Below are positions 55,224 through 63,354 of a stretch of DNA of 64,000 nt, one piece after another. The stretch's first letter is position 1. Each line of letters begins with the position of its first letter. A program made the translations under genes and the position numbers. The stretch is from contig NZ_JAASUI010000004.1 in assembly GCF_014224155.1 (NCBI RefSeq), positions 1 through 64,000 on the forward strand, given 5' to 3'. This stretch comes from Listeria cossartiae subsp. cossartiae (GTDB lineage Bacteria > Bacillota > Bacilli > Lactobacillales > Listeriaceae). Below the pieces are notes generated by a model. That model was given only the letters and a program-made list of their open reading frames with translations. It was not told the DNA's origin and did no database searches.

Positions 55224-56230
55224 GATGCAACCCTCCCTCTTTGAAGTAAGAATAAGAAGAATGGTGCGCCAATCATCGCAAGCAGGATTCCAACCGGCAG
55301 CTCAATCGAACCAAACCAGCTTCTCGCCGCTGTGTCAGCAAAACCCACTAATAAAGCCCCGCCAAGTGCGGATAGTGGTAATAAATACTTGTAGTCATTA
55401 CCGATAATTAAACGGAAAATATGCGGCACAACCAGACCAACAAAACCAATCAATCCGGCTACGCTGACCGCAACCCCACTTAGAAACGCCGCTAACATAA
55501 TAATGAAAAAGCGGTGTCGTTCTACAGAAAAGCCAAGCAATTTCGCCGCATCATCCCCAAGGAGTAACACATTGGAAGAACGAATTGCAAAACCACTTAA
55601 AACAAATCCGACCAACATATATGGCCAAATCATATCCAAATGATACCAACTTTTCCCAGAAAGCGTCCCTGTCATCCACGAAATAACACTTTGGACCCGG
55701 TTGCTATAAAGTACCATTACGCCAGACGTCATCGCCCCAATAAAGGCATTAATCGCAACCCCGGACAAAATGACACGTAACGGAGAAACGCCGCGGTCCC
55801 ATGCAAGTAAGTAAATTAAAATGGCTGTACCAAACGCACCTAAAAATGCACCAATCGGCACAAAAGAAGCTAATGCCGGAAATGCTAATGTCATCAAAAT
55901 CGCGACAAATCCACCACCCGCCGAAACCCCAATCACTCCCGGGTCAGCTAATGGATTCCGCATCACGCCCTGTAGTAAGCAACCAGCAATCGCTAGCGCC
56001 GCGCCAACCAAGAACGCAATTAATAACCGCGGCAAACGTAAATTCCAAATCAATTGATTTGCAAGGTCGCTCCCACCACCAGTTAAAGTTTGCCAAGCGT
56101 CACTATATGTAACTTTCACGGACCCAGTTGTCAGCCCGTAGAAAAAAGCTAAAATAAGTAAAACGATTACTACAATAAAAGTTATCCGTCTACGTTTTCG
56201 CCGCGGATCGTGCGCCTTCACAGTTGTCAT
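55220..56230 (-). CDS. hupG: Haem ABC transporter permease HupG
   Basis: 336 residues, a BtuC/FecCD permease with about ten helices. Family blocks: RLPRLLIAFLVGAALAIAGCLLQGVMRNPLADPGVIGVSAGG, in which RLPR starts the series, plus FVGLVVPHIFRLIIGNDYKYLLPLSA and the C-terminal ELPVGILLAMIGAPFFLFLL. Stop and start overlaps with hupD (1 nt) and hupC (4 nt) show tight coupling. Confidence 0.92.
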   Translation of the reverse strand: MTTVKAHDPRRKRRRITFIVVIVLLILAFFYGLTTGSVKVTYSDAWQTLTGGGSDLANQLIWNLRLPRLLIAFLVGAALAIAGCLLQGVMRNPLADPGVIGVSAGGGFVAILMTLAFPALASFVPIGAFLGAFGTAILIYLLAWDRGVSPLRVILSGVAINAFIGAMTSGVMVLYSNRVQSVISWMTGTLSGKSWYHLDMIWPYMLVGFVLSGFAIRSSNVLLLGDDAAKLLGFSVERHRFFIIMLAAFLSGVAVSVAGLIGFVGLVVPHIFRLIIGNDYKYLLPLSALGGALLVGFADTAARSWFGSIELPVGILLAMIGAPFFLFLLQRGRVAS

Positions 56231-57201
56231 TAGTTATCCACCTTATTTATTTCATCTGTCATATAATCCAATGCTTGATCAATTTTCATACCAGGATTCG
56301 TTCCGAAAAGTTCTGCCGGAAGTACGACAATATGATCATTTTTAACAGCGCTTGTTGAGTTCCAAGCTTCATTTTGTTTCATTTCTTTCTTAAATGCTGC
56401 TTCTGTTTCTTTTTCATCCCCACCGTGGATCATTAGGAAAATCACTTCTGGGTCAGCAGCAACAATTTTTTCTACATTCATCGATGCATATTGCGGAAAG
56501 TTTTCCACGCCTTTAAAATCTTTCGCGACATTTTCTCCACCAGCAATTTCTAACACATTTCCACTTAACGAGGATGGCAGTGCCGCGTAATTACTTCCGG
56601 GAGCTCCTAGAACAAGGAGTGCGCGTACTTTTTTACCTTGTTGCTTCTGCTTCACTTCTGCTACCTTTTGATCAATACTCGCTTCTAACTCTTTCGCTTT
56701 CGTTTCTTTACCTAAAAGTTCGCCAAGTACGGCTGTTTGTTTTTTAATTTCGTCAATGGAATTCGCTCCAGTCAGCACCACTTTCGGGCCGACACCTTCC
56801 ATTGCGGGAACATCTTTTAAATTTTGCTCGGAACTTGCTACAATCGCGTCTGCACCAAGAGCGGCAATTTTTTCTAAGTTTAAATCATGGGTATTACCGA
56901 CTTCTGTTGCTTTCTTCGCACCGGCTGGAACACCGCTTGCGTCCGTCGTTTGGCGACCAACTACCGTTCCACCAAGCGCATAGATAATATTCATATCTGC
57001 ATTCGTTAGCGCGATAATTCGTTCTGGTTTTTTATCAAAAGAAACATCACGACCAGCCATATCTGTTATTGATAGAGCCGCTTTCGCTTTTGTTTCGTTT
57101 TTGGTTGTTTCATTATTTGTATCCGTTGCAGTATCATTTCCACACGAAGCAAGGAGTAGTGCGGCTGTTATACTTAACGTCAATATAGTAATTTTCTTCA
57201 T
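56230..57201 (-). CDS. hupD: Haem-binding lipoprotein HupD
   Basis: 323 residues from the ATG at 57201 (GGAGGGG upstream; ten earlier codons unsupported). Lipobox LLLASC with Cys20 anchors it outside the membrane. PeripIa_BP_2/FepB fold: PERIIALTNADMNIIYALG, LEKIAALGADAIVASSEQN and the terminal GTNPGMKIDQALDYMTDEI. Binds haem and passes it to HupG/HupC. First gene of hupDGC, downstream of a Fur-box-like element. Confidence 0.92.
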   Translation of the reverse strand: MKKITILTLSITAALLLASCGNDTATDTNNETTKNETKAKAALSITDMAGRDVSFDKKPERIIALTNADMNIIYALGGTVVGRQTTDASGVPAGAKKATEVGNTHDLNLEKIAALGADAIVASSEQNLKDVPAMEGVGPKVVLTGANSIDEIKKQTAVLGELLGKETKAKELEASIDQKVAEVKQKQQGKKVRALLVLGAPGSNYAALPSSLSGNVLEIAGGENVAKDFKGVENFPQYASMNVEKIVAADPEVIFLMIHGGDEKETEAAFKKEMKQNEAWNSTSAVKNDHIVVLPAELFGTNPGMKIDQALDYMTDEINKVDN

Positions 57202-57239
57202 AATTCCCCTCCACAATACTGTCCTTTTCATTTTACTAA

Positions 57240-57290
57240 ATTATAACACGATATTCAAAAAGACGAACCCCTAATTGAGAATTATTTTCA
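57240..57290. promoter_or_regulatory. Fur-box-like operator and hup promoter
   Basis: TGAGAATTATTTTCA (57276-57290) matches the 7-1-7 Fur consensus TGATAATNATTATCA with two mismatches. It lies between hupD (leftward) and the 54-codon gene (rightward). The leftward TGTTATAAT extended -10 (TATAAT at 57240-57245) precedes hupD; the operator overlaps the region just upstream of its -35. Confidence 0.65.
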
Positions 57291-57328
57291 TCTATATCCA
57301 AATAGTCGATATTTTCCAGCTGATACTT

Positions 57329-57334
57329 TATAAT
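57329..57334 (+). promoter_or_regulatory. -10 element of the 54-codon gene
   Basis: TATAAT at 57329-57334, 22 nt before the start codon. No convincing -35 at 17 nt. The Fur-like site lies about 40 nt upstream. Confidence 0.5.
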
Positions 57335-57356
57335 TAACATAAGGAGGCGATGAAAA

Positions 57357-57521
57357 ATGACCGACAATCTTTTTCCAAATCTATCGCATGAAAATTGCAA
57401 AGAAACGATGCCCCCAGTCACAACGGAACAATTCAAAGAAGCCGCCATTCTCGAAAAGAATCGCAAACTTGAAGAAATTTTAAACATCGTTGATAAAAAG
57501 AAGCTAAGTATTAAAAAATAA
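57357..57521 (+). CDS. Hypothetical small protein (54 residues)
   Basis: 54 codons from ATG 57357 with AAGGAGG 9 nt upstream, then TAA. Hydrophilic, with one Cys (C14), a Pro-Pro turn and a C-terminal Lys/Glu-rich helix (about 24-54). No signal peptide or membrane segment, and no family is recalled. It lies head-to-head with hupD around a Fur-box-like site, which raises iron or haem control as a possibility. A second ATG 7 nt earlier is in another frame and soon stops. It ends in its own terminator. Confidence 0.72.
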   Translation: MTDNLFPNLSHENCKETMPPVTTEQFKEAAILEKNRKLEEILNIVDKKKLSIKK

Positions 57522-57522
57522 C

Positions 57523-57553
57523 GAGGACCTGTTCGCGCAGGTTCTTTATTTTA
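57523..57553 (+). terminator. Terminator of the 54-codon gene
   Basis: GGACCTG / CAGGTTC stem (one G-U) with loop TTCGCG and a TTTATTTTA tail. Confidence 0.7.
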
Positions 57554-57653
57554 CATTTAATTCCGAGTTAACTCATAAGATAAGTTATATTTATTTTATT
57601 TCGCTTGAAAATCATGTATACTAGAAAAAAAGACACGTCAGGAGGCCCCTACA

Positions 57654-58415
57654 TTGGCTATTTTAGAACTAAATTTTAAATCTGAATGTTTAGCTATGCA
57701 AACAAGTGTAACGGTGATTTTGCCCGAAACAGAAACACTTTACCATGGCTCCATTTCTAAATATAAAACATTATATATTCTGCATGGCTTATCTAATAAC
57801 CACACAACTTATGTACGTAATACAAATATCGAACGCTACGCCACGGAAAAAGGACTCGCTGTCATCATGCCCGCCGCAGACCATAGTTTCTATTCTAACA
57901 TGGTTCACGGTCGCGACTTTTTCGAGTTTGTTAGCACAGAACTTCCACACGTAATGAAAAACTGGCTGCCACTTTCCGACAAAAGAGAAGATACTTTCAT
58001 TGCTGGGCATTCGATGGGCGGTTACGGTGCGTTCAAAGTTGCACTTACTTTCCCAGAAAAATTCCAAGCCGCAGCAAGTATGTCCGGCGTCATGGATATT
58101 AATTATATCATTAAAGAAGACTGCTTCGAAAATTTCAGCACACGTGCCATCACCGGCGAAATGACCAGCCAAACTGGTACGGAAAACGATCTCTTTCATT
58201 TATTAGAAACCAACCTAAACAACCAAACCGAATTACCAGCCCTTTTCCAAAATTGCGGCACAGAGGATTTCCTTTATGAGGATAATATTCGTTTCCGCGA
58301 TTTTGCACTTGAGAGAAATGCCCCGTTAGAATATCGCGAAGGCCCCGGCGACCATGACTGGGAATTTTGGGATAAAAGCATCAAAGAAATCATTGACTGG
58401 CTACCACTTTCATAA
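57654..58415 (+). CDS. Alpha/beta-hydrolase esterase (EstA / S-formylglutathione hydrolase type)
   Basis: 253 residues from a TTG at 57654 with CAGGAGG 8 nt upstream. Nucleophile elbow GHSMGG with Ser120, oxyanion strand ILHGLSNNHTTY, Asp in the GTEDFLYEDN loop and the catalytic His in GPGDHDWEFW. It resembles lactococcal tributyrin esterase EstA. Acyl esters are the likely substrates; the physiological one is unknown. Monocistronic. Confidence 0.9.
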   Translation: MAILELNFKSECLAMQTSVTVILPETETLYHGSISKYKTLYILHGLSNNHTTYVRNTNIERYATEKGLAVIMPAADHSFYSNMVHGRDFFEFVSTELPHVMKNWLPLSDKREDTFIAGHSMGGYGAFKVALTFPEKFQAAASMSGVMDINYIIKEDCFENFSTRAITGEMTSQTGTENDLFHLLETNLNNQTELPALFQNCGTEDFLYEDNIRFRDFALERNAPLEYREGPGDHDWEFWDKSIKEIIDWLPLS

Positions 58416-58454
58416 AAAGAAGACTTGGACACGCCATCCAAGTCTTCTTTTTTA
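58416..58454. terminator. Bidirectional terminator
   Basis: AAAGAAGACTTGG / CCAAGTCTTCTTT 13-bp stem with T runs on both strands, between the esterase gene and gadD3. Confidence 0.88.
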
Positions 58455-59855
58455 ATGCGTAAATCCGTAAGAATCATTGCGTCCTTTGTCATGATAAAGC
58501 ACTCTGGCATGCTCTAAATTATGAAGTGCATCTCTGAAATCAGCAGCAAATTCTTCCGCCACATTATGACCCAAATCTGCCCGGCAAACAAAACGTTGAA
58601 TAATGGTATCACTTAAATCAGCCGGTAGTGGATACGCCGGAACTTGCCAGCCTTTCATCAAAAGTTGGTCAGCAAGATCGTACAAAGTCCACTCCACATC
58701 AAGTCCGTCCTTCATTTTATAACACACAATTGGCAAATTCGCGCCATCATTAATAATCTCAAAATAGCCGCTTTTTTCTACTGTTTTTGTGAGGTAAAGC
58801 GCCGTTTTCTTTGTTTTTTCGTGAATTTCTCGGTAACCTTCAAAGCCATAACGCAAGAAATTATAATATTGACCGATAATTTGGCTCGCACTACGGGAAA
58901 AATTAATCGCCATCGTCGGCATCGAACCACCTAAATAACTTACTTCGAAAATAAGTTCTTTTGGCAAATATTCTTTATCTTTCCATAAAATCCAACCAAC
59001 ACCTGGATAGACTAAACCATATTTATGACCAGAAGTATTAATCGAAACAACATTTTTCAAACGGAAATCCCAAGGCAATTCTGGGTTCACAAATGGTGTA
59101 AACATCGCGCCACTCGCCCCGTCAATATGAATGACTAACTGATGCTCATTTGCTTCATTATAAATTTCTACTTTTTCATCTAACAAAGCAATATCGTCAA
59201 ATTTGCCAGTATAAGTGATACCTAAAATCCCGACAATCCCAATTGTGTACTCGTCGACGAAATCAAATACTTTATCCACATCGATGCTAAGATGCTCTTT
59301 ATCCATTGGTACGACGCGCATATCAACATCCCAGTAGACACAAAATTTTTCCCAGCACACTTGATAACCTGATGAAATAATTAAGTTAGGGCGTTTTGCC
59401 TGAATATCTAGGCCGCGCTTTTCTGCATTATTACGCCAGCGAAACTTCATTGCCAAACCGCCCAGCATGCAAGCTTCCGACGAGCCAACTGTAGAAGTTC
59501 CTAGATAAGCCATATCTTTTGGCGCATTCCATAAATCTGCCAAAATATTGACACAGCGATTTTCTAGTTCAGCTGTCTGCGGATACTCGGATTTATCTAT
59601 CGCATTTTTCGCGAGCGTTTCTGACATCAGTATTTCTGCCTCTTTTTCCATATAAGTCTGGCAAAAAGTCGCTAAATTTTGCCGTGCATTCCCTTCATCC
59701 ATCAGCTGATCTTTCACAAGTTGGTAAGCAATACGCGGTTCCATTGGTTCTTTTTTTAATACATATTTTGGGATACTCGTGCTTTCTTCCTCAGATCCAA
59801 AGAGCGGGATTCGATAACTTTCATGTTTTCGCTTGTCGTTTTCACTATAAAGCAT
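58452..59855 (-). CDS. gadD3: Glutamate decarboxylase (GadD3-type, no antiporter gene)
   Basis: 467 residues. PLP-dependent; converts glutamate to GABA and consumes a proton. PLP lysine K278 in NTSGHKYGLVYPGVGW, HIDGASGAMFTPFV before it, and the C-terminal GFTH with the terminal His used in pH gating. No GadT antiporter gene adjoins it, which fits Listeria gadD3, which serves the intracellular GABA system, rather than gadD1T1 or gadT2D2. A sigma-B promoter lies upstream. AAGGAGG precedes the ATG. Confidence 0.95.
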   Translation of the reverse strand: MLYSENDKRKHESYRIPLFGSEEESTSIPKYVLKKEPMEPRIAYQLVKDQLMDEGNARQNLATFCQTYMEKEAEILMSETLAKNAIDKSEYPQTAELENRCVNILADLWNAPKDMAYLGTSTVGSSEACMLGGLAMKFRWRNNAEKRGLDIQAKRPNLIISSGYQVCWEKFCVYWDVDMRVVPMDKEHLSIDVDKVFDFVDEYTIGIVGILGITYTGKFDDIALLDEKVEIYNEANEHQLVIHIDGASGAMFTPFVNPELPWDFRLKNVVSINTSGHKYGLVYPGVGWILWKDKEYLPKELIFEVSYLGGSMPTMAINFSRSASQIIGQYYNFLRYGFEGYREIHEKTKKTALYLTKTVEKSGYFEIINDGANLPIVCYKMKDGLDVEWTLYDLADQLLMKGWQVPAYPLPADLSDTIIQRFVCRADLGHNVAEEFAADFRDALHNLEHARVLYHDKGRNDSYGFTH

Positions 59856-59897
59856 CTTTTTTCCTCCTTTTAACTAACTGATCATCTTCCCTCACCA

Positions 59898-59922
59898 ATA
59901 CCCTTAAACCAAAGAGGCAAAC
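59898..59922 (-). promoter_or_regulatory. Sigma-B promoter of gadD3
   Basis: GTTT (59919-59922), 15-nt spacer, GGGTAT (59898-59903) on the minus strand, 43 nt before the start codon. An excellent sigma-B match, fitting an acid-stress gene. Confidence 0.82.
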
Positions 59923-59980
59923 CGTTCAATTTTTCACAATAATTTGTTATACTACGATGGTACATAAAAGGAGGTTTCCT

Positions 59981-60289
59981 ATGCTTGATTTAATTTTTCC
60001 GCTTTTGCTCATTATTCTTGGTATTATCTACCGGGTCAATCCGCCCAAAAATAAAGAAAGCCGCTTTAGTTACCGAACGAAAGCTTCTTTAAAAAACGAA
60101 ACTACTTGGCAAAAAGCGCATCACTTGCTTGGGAATTACTGGATAATTATCGGTATTTTGCTTCTAGTTTTATCACTCGTACTAGCTTTCATCCCAATGC
60201 ACGCCTTTGTTCGCAGTTCTGTTTTATTAACGACAAGTATTTTCGCCGTGCTATTTTCCGTCATATTAGTCGAGAAAAAATTACAATAA
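59981..60289 (+). CDS. SdpI-family membrane protein
   Basis: 102 residues from the ATG at 59981 (GGAGG upstream; the earlier ATG is not supported). Three helices (about 1-17, 46-67, 76-98). NETTWQKAHHLLGNYWIIIG is the SdpI/YhfL signature. In B. subtilis SdpI is the immunity protein against the SdpC killing toxin and a signal receptor. No sdpABC genes are present here, so the immunity role is only a family hint. Confidence 0.85.
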   Translation: MLDLIFPLLLIILGIIYRVNPPKNKESRFSYRTKASLKNETTWQKAHHLLGNYWIIIGILLLVLSLVLAFIPMHAFVRSSVLLTTSIFAVLFSVILVEKKLQ

Positions 60290-60290
60290 A

Positions 60291-60320
60291 AAAAGCACCG
60301 CGTTAAGCAGTACTTTTCTG
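60291..60320 (+). terminator. Possible terminator of the SdpI-like gene
   Basis: AAAAGCAC / GTACTTTT imperfect stem after the stop codon. Weak. Confidence 0.35.
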
Positions 60321-60350
60321 TAATCCATTACATATAAGTCCAAAAAAAAT

Positions 60351-61208
60351 TTAGTCTTCCTTTTTAATTATCGTATTACGTTCTGTGACGCGATAAATAT
60401 GAATTGTAAGGTAGACACGTTCGTCTCTTGTTAATTCTGTATGATGCGTATTAATTAAATATGCATCAATTTTTTTCGTGCATTTAAAAGCTTCGGGGTA
60501 CTTGAGTTGCACTTGTTCGTATAAAAAGTCATCGCCGGAATCGACAATTTCTTTTCGAAGTAAACGTTGTGCGAAATACTGTAAATGTGTAATAAAGCGT
60601 GTGTAGTTCAGTGAAGTTTCATCTAAAACCATGCCATAGTGATACGTAACGATACTTAAAATATCTTGAACAATTTGGGTCATTGCTACTGTCATGTGCA
60701 TTTGTTGTCCGTCTTGTCTAGCGTTTACAATGTGAAGTGCGATAAAACCAGCCTCATCTTCATCCAAGCGAATACCAACTTCTTGCTCGATAAAATCTAA
60801 AGCCTTCATGCCAACTAAATATTCCGCATGATAAAATCGTTTTATTTCCCACAATAGTGCGTTTTTCAAGTTGATACCTTGATTATACCGTGACACTGCG
60901 AAATTAATATGGTCCGTGAGAGTCAAATAAATATTGTCACTTAAATCTGTTTCCAGCGTTTCTTGCGCATACTGGACAACATCATCCGCAACACGTAAAT
61001 GTTTCAGTGGTATCTCGCTAAGTAATTCAGAGAGCTTTTCTGAAAGTTCATGTGTTTCCATTACGAATGTTTTTTCAATATTGGCTACCTCCACCTCATC
61101 TCCAATCTTCTTTTGAAAAGCAAGACCACGGCCCATCACTACAGACTCCTTGCCACTTTTACCCTCGGCGATTACAACATTGTTATTCAGTATTTTTTTG
61201 ATAATCAT
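60351..61208 (-). CDS. BglG/LicT-family transcription antiterminator
   Basis: 285 residues. RNA-binding CAT domain (about 1-55, IIKKILNNNVVIAEG and GRGLAFQKKIGDEV) followed by two PTS regulation domains (PRD1 about 70-170, PRD2 about 175-280) with the conserved His residues phosphorylated by PTS proteins. No beta-glucoside PTS genes flank it. A complete RAT and overlapping terminator precede the gene, so it probably controls itself and acts in trans on unlinked targets. Confidence 0.93.
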   Translation of the reverse strand: MIIKKILNNNVVIAEGKSGKESVVMGRGLAFQKKIGDEVEVANIEKTFVMETHELSEKLSELLSEIPLKHLRVADDVVQYAQETLETDLSDNIYLTLTDHINFAVSRYNQGINLKNALLWEIKRFYHAEYLVGMKALDFIEQEVGIRLDEDEAGFIALHIVNARQDGQQMHMTVAMTQIVQDILSIVTYHYGMVLDETSLNYTRFITHLQYFAQRLLRKEIVDSGDDFLYEQVQLKYPEAFKCTKKIDAYLINTHHTELTRDERVYLTIHIYRVTERNTIIKKED

Positions 61209-61228
61209 GCATTTTCACCTCTTTCAAA

Positions 61229-61293
61229 AGAAAAAAACCCAAACTAATTCCAATGCTATTGATATCAAAATAGCACTTGAATTAATTCAGGTT
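61229..61293 (-). terminator. Antitermination-controlled terminator of the LicT-like gene
   Basis: Long imperfect stem on the minus strand: AACCTGAATTAATTC...TGCTATT / AATAGCA...GGAATTAGTTTGGGTT, then TTTTTTT. Its 5' arm overlaps the end of the RAT. Confidence 0.82.
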
Positions 61294-61318
61294 TTGCCTG
61301 CCTCAGCAGTAACAATCC
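61290..61318 (-). promoter_or_regulatory. RAT (ribonucleic antiterminator) of the LicT-like gene
   Basis: 29 nt on the minus strand starting GGATTGTTACTG and ending GCAGGCAAAACC, the BglG/LicT RAT consensus. It starts about 10 nt after the predicted transcription start. Confidence 0.88.
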
Positions 61319-61334
61319 TATGCTTTTCTCTAAC

Positions 61335-61363
61335 ATTATAGTACAAAAAGAAACCGATTACAA
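61335..61363 (-). promoter_or_regulatory. Sigma-A promoter of the LicT-like gene
   Basis: TTGTAA (61358-61363), 17-nt spacer, TATAAT (61335-61340). Confidence 0.8.
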
Positions 61364-61427
61364 GTGGTTTTTTGATATTCAATTTTAGATTACTTTATAT
61401 CTTCCCTACTTTACCACAACTTATTCA

Positions 61428-61456
61428 TTGACATGTAGTTTTCTGCATGCTATTTT
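61428..61456 (+). promoter_or_regulatory. Promoter of the VOC-protein gene
   Basis: TTGACA (61428-61433), 17-nt spacer, TATTTT (61451-61456). Start of transcription near 61463 gives a very short leader. Confidence 0.72.
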
Positions 61457-61475
61457 TGGCTGGAGGTGATAAATT

Positions 61476-61886
61476 ATGGTAACACGCTCGAAGCAAATTT
61501 TTATTAACTTGCCTGTAAAAGATTTACAAGCAACCATCGCTTTTTTCACGGAACTTGGCTACGAATTCAACCCGCAATTCACAGACGAAAATGCTACCCA
61601 AATGCTCATCGGGGAAAATATTTTCGCCATGCTCTTGAAAGAAGATTTCTTCCAGACTTTCCATAAAGAAGGCATCGCTGACACAACAAAAGCACGCGAA
61701 GTCCTCATCACAATCACCCAAGATAGCCGCCAAGACGTCGACAATCTCGTCGATCATGCTCTGAAAATCGGCGCCAAACAAGCCGGAGAAACGCAAGACT
61801 ATGATTTTATGTATAGCCGAAGTTTTCTCGATTTAGACAATCATCTATGGGAAATCGCTTATTTAGACGAATCCGCTTTAAAATAA
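61476..61886 (+). CDS. VOC-superfamily (glyoxalase-like) protein
   Basis: 136 residues, two beta-alpha-beta-beta-beta modules of the vicinal oxygen chelate fold: INLPVKDLQATIAFFTELGYEF and DFMYSRSFLDLDNHLWEIAYLD. The second resembles PhnB/YaeR-type proteins with a metal-ligand His/Glu pair. The family includes glyoxalases, dioxygenases and fosfomycin or bleomycin resistance proteins; this short version is not specific. GGAGG before the ATG. Confidence 0.87.
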   Translation: MVTRSKQIFINLPVKDLQATIAFFTELGYEFNPQFTDENATQMLIGENIFAMLLKEDFFQTFHKEGIADTTKAREVLITITQDSRQDVDNLVDHALKIGAKQAGETQDYDFMYSRSFLDLDNHLWEIAYLDESALK

Positions 61887-61928
61887 ACAGAAAAAGCCAC
61901 TGGAATTCATTTGATTCCAGCGGCTTTT
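61887..61928. terminator. Bidirectional terminator
   Basis: AAAAGCCACTGGAAT / ATTCCAGCGGCTTTT stem with T runs on both sides. Overlaps the 3' end of the DUF1706 gene. Confidence 0.85.
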
Positions 61929-62419
61929 TTAAATTTCCGTATTTTCTTCATTGCCCAGTCATAATGGCTCGATGTGCTTGAAATAAAAATAGCACCAAGC
62001 GAAGTCGTATTCGTCCATTTATAATATTTCTTTGTAAATAATTCTTCGTTCGAATGTCCAGCAATTAAAATCATTTCTTTATTGTGGGTTTCATTCAGTA
62101 ATTCCCTTGCACGCTCCAAATCGGTTGTTTGATACTTCTGCCAAATAACCAAATTAAGTTCCGGCGTCGTTTTCCAAGTATACCCTTCTGCCGGCATAAA
62201 TGGCTTCTCGCCGCTCATACCAATCCGGTACCAGTCGAGCGCCATCTTATGCCATTCATGCAAATGCACTAAAACATCGCGTATATTCTTATCCCTGTCC
62301 TCAAACGGAAACGCCATCTGCTGCGATTCTTTAGGAATAGAATCAATTAAATCATTCAACTGTTGATACTTTTCCGCACTTTGTTGCAACAATTCCGCTT
62401 TATTCTTTGGTCTAGCCAT
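61907..62419 (-). CDS. DUF1706/ClbS-DfsB family DinB-like protein
   Basis: 170 residues from the ATG at 62419 (GAAAGGGG upstream; 42 earlier codons unsupported). A four-helix bundle of the DinB superfamily: ARPKNKAELLQQSAEKY at the N terminus, VHLHEWHKMALDWYRIG with the metal-site His residues, and SSHYDWAMKKIRKFKKA. The ClbS subset protects DNA from colibactin as a hydrolase, but most DfsB members have no known role. Divergent from the YxeA-like gene. Confidence 0.86.
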   Translation of the reverse strand: MARPKNKAELLQQSAEKYQQLNDLIDSIPKESQQMAFPFEDRDKNIRDVLVHLHEWHKMALDWYRIGMSGEKPFMPAEGYTWKTTPELNLVIWQKYQTTDLERARELLNETHNKEMILIAGHSNEELFTKKYYKWTNTTSLGAIFISSTSSHYDWAMKKIRKFKKAAGIK

Positions 62420-62543
62420 ATAAACATGACCCCTTTCTAACAAATATGTAAGTTTAAATACGTATTTCGTCGCCTTGCACGAGGGATTAAAACGCCATTT
62501 GCCTATAAAATGGAAGATATCACTCAGCAAAGGAAGGATGAAC

Positions 62544-62885
62544 ATGAAAAAAATCGTTATTATTATTATGAGCTTAGTAATACTTATCGGGATCGGATTC
62601 GGAGCATATTACTTTAAAAACGCCAACCGCCTAGGAGCAGATGTTTCCTATGTTAAAATTACAAAAGACGGTGAAATGGGCAAAAAAGTAAGCTTCAACT
62701 ATTCCTATACACTTCCAGCATATGATGAAACTGGCAAAGAAACAGAAGTGACTCTTTCTGCAGACAAAAACTTACGCAAAGGCGCCTATTTGAAAATCTA
62801 CAGCAAAAAGGACAAAGGCGTAACGTCATTTGAAGAAGTCGCAGAAAAAGAAGTCCCAACTAAAGCAGCTGAAAAACTGAAATAG
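62544..62885 (+). CDS. YxeA-family (DUF1093) secreted or membrane-anchored small protein
   Basis: 113 residues from the ATG at 62544 (AAAGGAAGG 6 nt upstream). A hydrophobic N-terminal helix (about 4-24) is followed by a beta-rich OB-fold domain: VSYVKITKDGEM, YSYTLPAYDETGKE and KGAYLKIYSKKDKGVTSFEEV. DUF1093 members are exported and of unknown function. Monocistronic with terminator. Confidence 0.88.
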   Translation: MKKIVIIIMSLVILIGIGFGAYYFKNANRLGADVSYVKITKDGEMGKKVSFNYSYTLPAYDETGKETEVTLSADKNLRKGAYLKIYSKKDKGVTSFEEVAEKEVPTKAAEKLK

Positions 62886-62890
62886 TAACG

Positions 62891-62919
62891 AAATCTCCTC
62901 CTTGTGAGGGGATTTTTTA
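62891..62919 (+). terminator. Terminator of the YxeA-like gene
   Basis: AAATCTCCTC / GTGAGGGGATTT stem followed by TTTTA. Confidence 0.8.
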
Positions 62920-63300
62920 TATCGAAATGTATACCTCTATTTTCCCATTTGTATGATACCATTCAAAATCCGTTCTATATGCGCGCTTTAATTCACTGTC
63001 CCGCTCCCAAATCTCCTGCCAAGCTTCCTCAACACCTTTATGATTGGCATTATCTACAGAAAACACCAAATACGCTCCTGCCTCGATTATTGCGCTATTC
63101 TCTTCATCCCAACCTTGCGTTCCGACCAACAAATCGTAATCGCCTTTATAATCACTTGCATAATTGCTATACACCGCAAAAATATCCCCAGCAGGCTTCT
63201 CTACCATCACTTCACCCCAAAGCTCTGCAATCGGACTAAAATTTTCATTATTTGCACGTATCTTTTTCCCAAAAATTTCTTTATTCTCTTGTAAAATCAT
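62917..63300 (-). CDS. GyrI-like small-molecule-binding domain protein
   Basis: 127 residues, apparently a single GyrI-like/effector-binding domain with no DNA-binding part: IAELWGEVMVEKPAGDIFAVYSNYASDYKGDYDLLVGTQGW, ending FEWYHTNGKIEVYISI. Such domains bind hydrophobic ligands and are the C-terminal half of AraC/SoxS-type regulators. Here it stands alone, 54 nt downstream of the WYL regulator gene on the same strand and probably in its operon. Ligand unknown. Confidence 0.82.
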   Translation of the reverse strand: MILQENKEIFGKKIRANNENFSPIAELWGEVMVEKPAGDIFAVYSNYASDYKGDYDLLVGTQGWDEENSAIIEAGAYLVFSVDNANHKGVEEAWQEIWERDSELKRAYRTDFEWYHTNGKIEVYISI

Positions 63301-63354
63301 CTTTTGCCGCCTCCTTTAAAATCATTATAGCGAACAAAACCTGACAACTATCTG

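Noticed and set aside
57236..57487. 83-codon leftward frame opposite the 54-codon gene
   Set aside because: It crosses the promoter and Fur-like site, lacks a ribosome-binding site and opposes a better-supported gene.
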